Part shown: positions 56,679-64,000 of the stretch, in pieces
How the letters are laid out: each line of letters opens with the position of its first letter
Numbering within the stretch: the stretch's first letter is position 1
Assembly (NCBI RefSeq): GCF_963855985.1
Contig: NC_087110.1
Span: 9,415,001 to 9,479,000 of the forward strand
DNA length: 64,000 nt
Direction: 5' to 3'
Source of the DNA: Ostrinia nubilalis
Lineage: Eukaryota; Arthropoda; Insecta; Lepidoptera; Crambidae
Program-made: the position numbers and the translations under genes
The notes under the pieces: generated by a model
Told to the model about the DNA's origin: nothing
The model's input: the letters and a program-made list of their open reading frames with translations, nothing else
The model's database searches: none

Positions 56679-56760
56679 TTTGCACAGTCATTAAACGATG
56701 GAAGTGTAATCGCTACAACTGAAAATCAATTAAAAAAACTAATTAAAAACGGGTAAAAAC
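56679..56760 (-). promoter_or_regulatory. GH27 gene 5' leader with overlapping upstream ORF and Inr-like site
   Basis: An upstream ATG (56691-56689) lies 13 bases before the main start in another frame, in a weak context (T at -3). It opens a 21-codon frame that ends inside exon 1, overlapping the start of the main frame. A TCAGTT initiator-like motif lies at 56722-56717, about 40 bases before the main ATG. No TATA box is obvious. The transcription start is a guess. Confidence 0.35.
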
Positions 56761-57557
56761 TAATAAAAATAAAAATAAACGTTTGTTTACAAATTTTGCG
56801 GCTGATGAAGAAAATTGACAAGTTGACTGATGTCAAACAAAACATTCAATTATCCGGCTGAATTCAAAAACCATTGGTAGTGATGTTTTTGCATGTAATG
56901 CTAGACTCCGTAATTTAGTCGGACTTATTTCAGGTGCGTTCCATTTCACTCATGCAGCGTATAATTTAAAATTACCTTAGTATCTGTCAAAAGAAACAGC
57001 GATTCTCAAACTTTAACATCTCAGCTTATTTATCATCGTACCAAGTACCTACCTATCTATAATATTATTATAAAAGGACATAAAACACATTGAATACAAA
57101 TCTTTAGTCGTCACATGAATTGAATGTTGCCTCTTGAGCAAAATATCGCTCACTAGTTTTAGGGTCCCGGTGTGGTGACACACCGACATGAAGTCACGTA
57201 GCAGTAAAGCAATCGGTGCGCAAAATAAAAAGTAATGTCGTCGATCCAGACGATTTAAGCCCGGGTCGGGCAAGTCCTGCGTGTTATGGCCGCCACTTCT
57301 GCTTCACAGGGCCGGGTCCGGAAAAGGTATAAAACTTTTTAGCAACATAAAACATAGTTTTGTAAACGAATTCCTTTTGAAATCTATTGCTTGGTAGGCT
57401 CGTCTTTTATGGGTCTTGTTATTAAAATAATGGGCCTGCGTAGCGTTTTTACGCAATGTTTCTTCTAATTTTTAGGGTTTTGTAGTGTTTTGTGGGTAGT
57501 TAGGTACTTTTAGGTATAAGTATGTACATAATATTAAGTTGCCTATTCATTGATATA

Positions 57558-60018
57558 GGGTCAGATGTTCAACAATGAAACAATGGTACACAATAAAACA
57601 CTGCAATATTTCTTAAATGCTGCGTTGCCATATCGTGCACTATATCGCGTATGGATACTTTCGACAATACCCCGCCGCACCTCAGTTCGTGTCGGCGCCA
57701 CGTGTGAGAAGACGTGTCTGTGGAGCATTATTTATTTATTTCACCAAAATGTAAATATTTTTGTCGTTATTAAAAGATTTTTGATAAAAATATGGTTGAT
57801 AAATTTATATTTTTCATGATTACCTAGCATTCCACATATATCATAGACTAAGTGGAACTAAATTATATGTTAAAAGTGTTACAAATTAGTGATTTTTTTT
57901 TGGGGTTATTAAAATAAACCCTATCCCACCAAAAACATTCTGTAAAAAACTAGCCAAGTCTCGATGGAGCTGCTTGTTTATCTCTAAAAAGTAATGAAAT
58001 CTAGACAAAGTCGTGCCAAGTCTATGGTTCCTTACTGCGATTTCTTTATTATTATAGTTAATGTTGTGTGACTTGGCCCTTGAAGGGTGACAAAACTAGG
58101 TGCTCCATAACACCATTGTACCAATCTGTCGCCAGAACCGCTACCCATTGACGATGGAAAATTGCCACTTGGAAAACGTTGATTCAACAATAACCAGTCA
58201 ATTTTATTGTAGGTTTAATAAAGCTTCGTATTTCAATAATACTAATGTATGATTATCATAATAAAGATTGTTCAACGGCCAAGTCACACAACATTAACTA
58301 TAATAATAAAGAAATCGCAGTAAGGAACCATAGACTTGGCACGACTTTGTCTAGATTTCATTACTTTTTAGAGATAAACAAGCAGCTCCATCGAGACTTG
58401 GCTAGTTTTTTACAGAATGTTTTTGGTGGGATTTCACTTATTTTTGTAGAAACTGGCAAAATTTTTTTACGTCGTTGTTTTGTCGATTTTTTTACGATAT
58501 TAAACACAAATAAACTCAACGACCTTTAAAATGGACAACGAATCAGAATTGTTTTAATAACATGACCTTAGCGATCCTTACAATATAATAAACGAAATCA
58601 ACGAAATGCAAATTACACAACATTCAACTTAATCGACGGGGGGCTCTGGAAAGGAAAAAAATCTGGACACCACTTGCTAGTGCTAGCGCCATCTAGCGGT
58701 AAGCGATACAGGCGAACACCACGGTGCCGGAGTAGTATTGATTATGAATGTGGTGTTACTCCAGATCTTCGATTTTCCTAGTTTTTATAGTTTTCCCTTT
58801 ATGTGGCCATTAAACCCTAACTCTGTACCAAATTTCAGCTCTCTGAGTTTATGGGAAGTACTAGTTCTATTTTGATGATCATCAGTGAGTGAGTGTCGTA
58901 AATGCGAAACTTTGCTTTCGCTTAACTTCGGAACTAAATGACCTACAGACTTGAAATTTTGGATTTTAAGTATGTGATTATAGCTTACTAGATGACGAAA
59001 ATTTCTGCGTTCTGGTCTTATCCAGAGGTTCTCAAATAGGGGCCTGAAAATGCGGCGAAATGGTTCCAGTAAAGATGGTACGGCAGTGTTTGCTTCGCGC
59101 TCGACTTGGCGGGGGCACTGCCGTGCCCCCAGATGTAGTCAACAATGAAACAGTTGCATGATGGACACAATGAAACATTGTTTCATTGTATAATACCATA
59201 TAGCAAACAAAATCTACTGTCCGTGCAAATAATCATTTTTAAGGCTATAAATTACTAGGTTATCCTAAAATTTGATGTTTATTTTTCATTTAAGATGGCG
59301 CGAACTAAATCTCTAAAAAGGAAGAAAAGTGATCATTTAGGAGATAATATAAAAAAATATAATAGTAAATAGTAAGGAGTTATCTTAACTAGTTATAGGT
59401 AATCTGATGAGTCTGATTAAATTTCAATTATTAATAAAACCTTTTGATTGGACTCGGGCATTTTTTATTATTCACTTACTTCATAAATTCAATAAATATG
59501 AATCAATCACTCAATTATAATGTCCCATTGTTGAAATTGTAGTGTTTCATTGTGCACATAGGAACGTACACAATGAAACATTTCCAATATGTTTGTTTTT
59601 ATTGTTTTGCTAATTGATTACAAATTTATTAAAAAAAACATAAATGACATCCGATACCTACCCAACTAAGTTAACTATGTAGCTTCAAAAAATTAGACTT
59701 GTATCTGTAAAAACAAAAGGTGTACGAGATATTGAATTGTTAGTGTTTCATTGTTGACACACAATTAATTATTATGTTTCATTGTTGAATTTGAGGTGTT
59801 TCATTGTGTACACAACAGTGGACACAATGAAACATTTCCAATTTATGTTAATTTATTTTTTTGCTGATTGATTAAACATCAATTAAAAAAAACGTTAATG
59901 CCATCCTATACCCAATAAAATTGCCTACATACCTGTCAAAAATTAGACTTCTATCTATGAAAATAAGAGTTTTATGAGACTTTGAAATTTTAGTGTTTCA
60001 TTGTTGAACACATGACCC
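57558..60018. mobile_element. TA-flanked inverted-repeat element, 2461 bp
   Basis: Ends GGGTCAGATGTTCAACAATG and, inverted, GGGTCATGTGTTCAACAATG, each next to TA. The motif ACAATGAAAC or its complement recurs near both ends and through the right third (59146-60005). No transposase is visible; part of the interior is a nested hairpin element at 57923-58432. Confidence 0.75.
57923..58432. repeat. 156-bp inverted repeat, arms apparently identical
   Basis: Left arm 57923-58078 and right arm 58277-58432 are complementary over their whole length as far as I can read, with a 198-bp spacer. The outer sequence is ATCCCACCAAAAACATTCTG. A nested MITE or fold-back element. Confidence 0.9.
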
Positions 60019-60066
60019 TAAGTAAAATGACCTGCCTGAATATTGATGATGATGAAATAATGAACC

Positions 60067-60185
60067 ACAAACCCCCATACCACAAAAAGCTAAACGCCCG
60101 TTGAACACTAGTTTACAATTAGTATGGGAATGTCATTTTAGAGTGGGTAGGTTCAACGCGCTTTTAAGCTTTTTGGGGTAGGTCT
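60067..60185. mobile_element. possible MITE
   Basis: ACCCCCATACCACAAAAAGC at the left with imperfect complement AGCTTTTTGGGGTAGGT at the right; CGCCCGTTGAAC pairs with GTTCAACGCG. Confidence 0.6.
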
Positions 60186-60506
60186 ACATAAGACCTGAAA
60201 TGTTTTGAAATGTGTACTTAGTGCTTTTTTTTATCAAGGTAAGTCTAAATAAAAGAAAGTAAAATAAATAAATCATTATGGTAAACCACTCAGTTCTCAG
60301 GCATATTATTTTGTACATGAATATTTAAATAACGCAGAGTATCGAGAGTCTCTCTAACGTTTATTAATTCAAAGCATTCGTTGGATATTAAGTGTTTGAT
60401 GTTGCAAGCAAGATAAACTGTACGGATAAACTCGACAGGACGATTGTGGGTGATATATTAAAGGCTAAGCAAATAGAAGGCTCTTGAACCGTCTCTTTAG
60501 TTAACA

Positions 60507-60700
60507 CTAGCGGCCGCCCGCGACTTCGTACGCGTGGACCTCGTTTTACTCCATTAGGGGTGGAGTTTCGTAAAATCCGCTCTTAGCATCGATAGCGCAT
60601 ACATTTTAAATTTCAAGTCTCTACTTTAAACACATAGGACTTTCATAATATAAACTTCCAACCCTCCATTTATCTCTTTAGCCCCCGTAGTTGATTTCTA
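60507..60700 (-). mobile_element. Helitron-like 3' fragment
   Basis: Same family, starting CTAGCGGCCGCCCGCGACTT on the plus strand. 5' part lost. Confidence 0.5.
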
Positions 60701-60723
60701 ATGATACATTTTCAGTATATGTA

Positions 60724-61565
60724 CCACCACCACCATTTCAGCCATCGGACGTCCACTGCTGAAAATAGGCCTCCCCCAATGCTTTCCATGTTGATCGATT
60801 GGAAGCGGCCTGCGTCCAGCGCTTCCCTGCTACCTTTACGATGTCGTCGGTCCACCTTGTAGGTGGAAGTCCCACGCTACGTTTTCCGGTACGCGGCCTC
60901 CATTCCAGAACCATTCTGTCTCATCGGCCATCAGTTCTGCGTACTATGTGCCCTGACCATTGCCACTTCAGCTTGCTAATCCGTCGGGCTATGTCAGCGA
61001 CTTTGGTTCGTTTACGGATCTCCTCATTTCTGATTCGATCTCGCAAAGAAACACCAAGTATAGCCCTCTCCATAGCACGCTGTGCAACTGAGCTTCTGTA
61101 TACGGCCTATAGTGAGAGGCCACGTTTCCGAGCCATAAGTTATCACTGGTAACACACATTGGTTATACACTCTAGTCTTCAGGCATTGAGGTATTGTGGA
61201 CGAAAAGATGTTGCGTAGTTTTCCGAACGCTGCCCAGCCGAGTTGGATTTGACGATTGACCTCCTTCTCGAAATTGGACCTACCTAGCTGGATCGTTTGT
61301 CCGATGTAGACATACCTACTTGTCGACAATCTCGAGAATTGAGCTCCCAACTGAAACTGGGTAGGGCGCAACATGGACATTCGACATAAGCATCGTTTTG
61401 TCCATGTTCGCCCTCAGGCCTACCTGTTGGGAAAATCGATTAAGGTGTTCGAGCATTGTTCCAAGATCTTCCAACGATTCTGCCATGACCACAATATCGT
61501 CAGCAAACCGATGTGTACACAGTACCACAGTGTACCGAACAGTATATTATGTACACCTCCACAAT
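60724..61565 (-). pseudogene. RTE-type LINE, longest fragment, reverse transcriptase remnant
   Basis: Minus strand reads HRFADDIVVMAESLEDLG (catalytic Asp pair) and NRFSQQVGLRANMDKTMLMS. After a frameshift it reads YVYIGQTIQLGRSNFEKEVN and TRVYNQCVLPVITYGSETWP, then after another shift the C-terminus shared with the smaller copies. The RFADDIV and YGSETW motifs identify the RTE type. It identifies the parent of the many short tails in this window. Confidence 0.85.
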
Positions 61566-61569
61566 AGTG

Positions 61570-61800
61570 AGCGTACATTTTAACTTTCAAGTCTCTTACT
61601 TTAAAAACCGAGGACTGCAATACAGACTTCCAACCCCCTTTTTAACTCCCATAAGGGTTGAATTTTGCAAAATTTCGTCTTAGTGACTACCTACGTTCTA
61701 AAAGGAGGTGTATTCCACTTTGATCACCTGGCTTTGATCAGCCAGTGAGACTTGTAGTTTCTGAGACTTCGTGATGAGTGAGTGAGTCACTTAGTCATTC
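61570..61800 (-). mobile_element. Helitron-like internal fragment
   Basis: Matches the interior of the 11463/35294 family (TTTTGCAAAATTTCGTCTTA, then ACCTACGTTCTAAAAGGA) and ends in GAGTGAGTGAGTCA repeats. The CTAG end is missing. Confidence 0.4.
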
Positions 61801-61917
61801 AATTACCTTTCTTTCTACTAAAATTATACGTACCTATAGTAATTATCATTAAAATCAAATAAGTAAGTACCTACCAACCTAAGTAATTAAAATAAAGACC
61901 CTACCAAAAAACTAACA

Positions 61918-62708
61918 AAGGACATCATCCATTTTGGTCCAAAATCAAAAGTGCCGGCCAAAAAATAAAAGTGCTGTATTCTGATAGAATACATCCGCCT
62001 TAGCATATATTACTATGGCACCAAAACTGTAGCACCACTGTGCATCGTAGTATTTGAGTTCTAAAAATATATGAAACGACTGACTTTGATCTCAAATACT
62101 ACGACGCACAGTGGTGCTACAGCTTTGGTGTCATAGTAACAAATGCTAAGGCGGACGTAGTCTGTCAGAATACAGCACTTTTTTTTTATTGGCCGACATT
62201 TTTGATTTTGAACAAAAAATGTATGAATCGTCGATGAATTTTAGATCTCAAATACTCGACGCACAGAGGTGCTACAGCTTTGGTGCCATAGTAACAAATG
62301 CTAAGGCGGACGTATTCTGTCAGAATACAGCACTTTTTTTTATTGGCCGACACTTTTGATTTTGAACAAAAAATGTATGAATAGTCGATGACTTTTAGAT
62401 CTCAAATACTCGACGCACAGTGGAGCTACGGCTTTGGTGCCATAGTGACAAATGCTAAGGCAGACGTATTCTGTCAGAATACAGCACTTTTTTTTTATTG
62501 GCCGACACTTTTGATTTTGAACAAAAAATGTATGAATAGTCGATGACTTTTAGATCTCAAATACTCGACGCACAGTGGAGCTACGGCTTTGGTGCCATAG
62601 TAACAAATGCTAAGGCAGACGTATTCTGTCAGAATACAGCACTTTTTTTTTGTTGGCCGGCACTTTTGATTTTGGACCAAAAATATATGAAACGTGGATG
62701 ATGTCCTT
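61918..62708. mobile_element. TIR element with internally amplified arms, 791 bp
   Basis: Ends AAGGACATCATCCA and TGGATGATGTCCTT, with ACA on both sides as a possible 3-bp duplication. Inside, a unit of about 152-156 bp (starting GATCTCAAATACT) is repeated head-to-tail about four times, and the left arm is the same unit inverted. Confidence 0.85.
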
Positions 62709-63059
62709 ACATACAGAAAATAAAAACGAAGTAATTCTTATCCTATTTAACTACAATCGCCCACGCGCCCATCCCATTTGTCCGCCGCTGAACCGTACCC
62801 TAATATTCATCTCGGTAGATGGCGGCACATAGTAAGAATTTGCAAGGAAGTTTGTAAAAAACACAAATTAACACTTTGACTTGCTGGTTTAAACACAGTG
62901 AATGATTCAAATAGGTACATAGGTACAGTGAATGGTTCAATTACATAAAATATCTTTATTTATTAAATTTTCAATATTATTTACGAACAGCGCTATTCAT
63001 AGTACATGTAATATTTAGTTACTAATTTACTAATGATGTCGATAGATGGCGTTTGACAG

Positions 63060-63344
63060 CTTTGCCTTCATGAATATTTACGTACCTCAAAAATTTTTGT
63101 CAGGCGCAAGAAGATTTTAAGCAATGACGATAGATGGCGCTTTTCCACGTCTTATGAAAATCCCAAATATTTTACGGGACCCTATTGTTTTCCAAAATAA
63201 AATTTAGCCTATGTTACTCGTGAGTTATGTAGCTTTCGAATGGTGAAAGAATTTTTAAAATCGGTCCAGTAGTTTTTGAGCCTATCCATTACAACTAAAC
63301 AAACAAACAAACAAACAAAGTTTTCCTCTTTATAATATTAGTGT
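63060..63344 (-). mobile_element. Helitron-like 5' end
   Basis: Minus strand starts TCTACACTAATATTATAAAG after an A, then TTTG repeats and CTACTGGACCGATTTTAAAA. Its 3' end was not found. Related to 16591-16824. Confidence 0.45.
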
Positions 63345-63643
63345 AGATAGATGGGTTACACACATAGGTCACCATAGGCATCTTACAGTCATAATAATAA
63401 TTATTATAATGTTTAATCAGAATAGCTGGTACTTATTAGTAATAACCTGATTTTTTACCTTTTTTCTGTCTAAGTAGTCTTCCTCCGAAGGTAAAATGGC
63501 AAAGGATGCTTTATGGCATTAAGTTCGCCTTATGTACCAATTAATACCATTAAAGTATAGAAAAATGATTTATTTTAACCTGGGAAGCAGGCCTACGTAA
63601 CCTACATTAATATAAATAATTATGCATTATCATTATTATCTTT

Positions 63644-63756
63644 TTAACTGCGATCTCTAACCTCACCGGGATTATGGCAAAACCCTCCACTAAAGTAGAG
63701 AAGCCTCATAGTCCAGCTGTGGACTGTAAACGACTGTTGATGATGATGATGATCAT
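63644..63756 (+). mobile_element. RTE-type LINE tail, second subfamily
   Basis: ATTATGGCAAAACCCTCCAC to GTTGATGATGATGATGATCA; counterpart of 17849-17990. Confidence 0.65.
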
Positions 63757-63835
63757 TATTATAAGTGATTTAGGCATTCGGATTTTTCGAATTGATGAGA
63801 TTTTCACCTAACATTGCCCATAACTAACCACTGTC

Positions 63836-64000
63836 CTGTGATCGAATCAGAAATGAGGAGATCCGCAGGAGAACCAAAGTAACCGACATAGCTCGCAGAA
63901 TTGCTAAAATCAAGTGGCAGTGGGCGGGGCACATAGCTCGTAGAGACGATGGCCGTTGGGGCAGGAAAGTTCTCGAGTGGCGACCACGGGCTGGAAGACG
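63836..64000 (+). mobile_element. RTE-type LINE fragment, runs off the window
   Basis: [40 protein letters not shown]; the same IAKIKWQ subfamily as 34200-34382, cut by the window end. Confidence 0.8.

Noticed and set aside
61930..62690. CRISPR-like array
   Set aside because: The repeats are about 155 bp, contiguous without unique spacers, and lie in an inverted-repeat transposon of a eukaryote.

Overview
The window looks like nuclear DNA of a moth or butterfly (Lepidoptera). It is AT-rich and dominated by non-coding sequence and transposon debris. It has one spliced cellular gene, tRNA-headed SINEs with the box A/box B layout I associate with Lepidoptera, Helitron-type repeats ending in CTAGT, many 5'-truncated RTE-type LINE tails ending in (GAT)n, and large numbers of short terminal-inverted-repeat elements (MITEs). 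Calling the order Lepidoptera is inference from these repeat families and the gene; nothing here identifies the species.

The main gene is a complete nine-exon GH27 lysosomal glycosidase on the minus strand, 56678 down to 39014. It encodes a 412-residue alpha-N-acetylgalactosaminidase/alpha-galactosidase family enzyme. All exon junctions keep frame with GT-AG introns, both catalytic aspartates are present, and the specificity loop has the serine typical of the N-acetylgalactosaminidase branch. Intron 5 carries two extra rounds of exon 5 plus surrounding repeats. Intron 7 is 10.4 kb because it holds a nested pile of transposons.

Layout. 1-1500: SINE debris, with a possible terminal exon of a neighbouring gene at the very edge. 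1526-6340: a nearly intact CR1-type LINE on the minus strand (PHD/esterase ORF1 and endonuclease/reverse-transcriptase ORF2). 6600-39000: mostly unannotatable intergenic DNA with SINEs, Helitrons, a P-like or hAT-like element (7873-8866), a piggyBac-like element (18149-19112), hAT MITEs with perfect 8-bp duplications (23249-23475 and 38121-38239), a TA-flanked MITE (27172-27434) and about a dozen RTE fragments. 39014-56678: the GH27 gene. Inside its intron 7, 40550-49525 is bracketed by a 22-bp direct repeat and looks like one old LINE insertion that later received a MITE (43529-44406) and a second LINE (44574-49195), itself split by a 3.1-kb hAT element (44692-47827). 57558-60018: a TA-flanked inverted-repeat element containing a 156-bp perfect inverted repeat. 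60500-64000: Helitron fragments, the longest RTE fragment, a MITE with internally amplified arms (61918-62708) and another RTE copy running off the window.

I see no bacterial, phage, CRISPR or operon-like system. The observations most worth following are the amplified exon 5 in the GH27 gene, the nested insertions of intron 7, a decayed repetitive coding sequence at 40780-41950, and several precisely bounded inverted-repeat elements.
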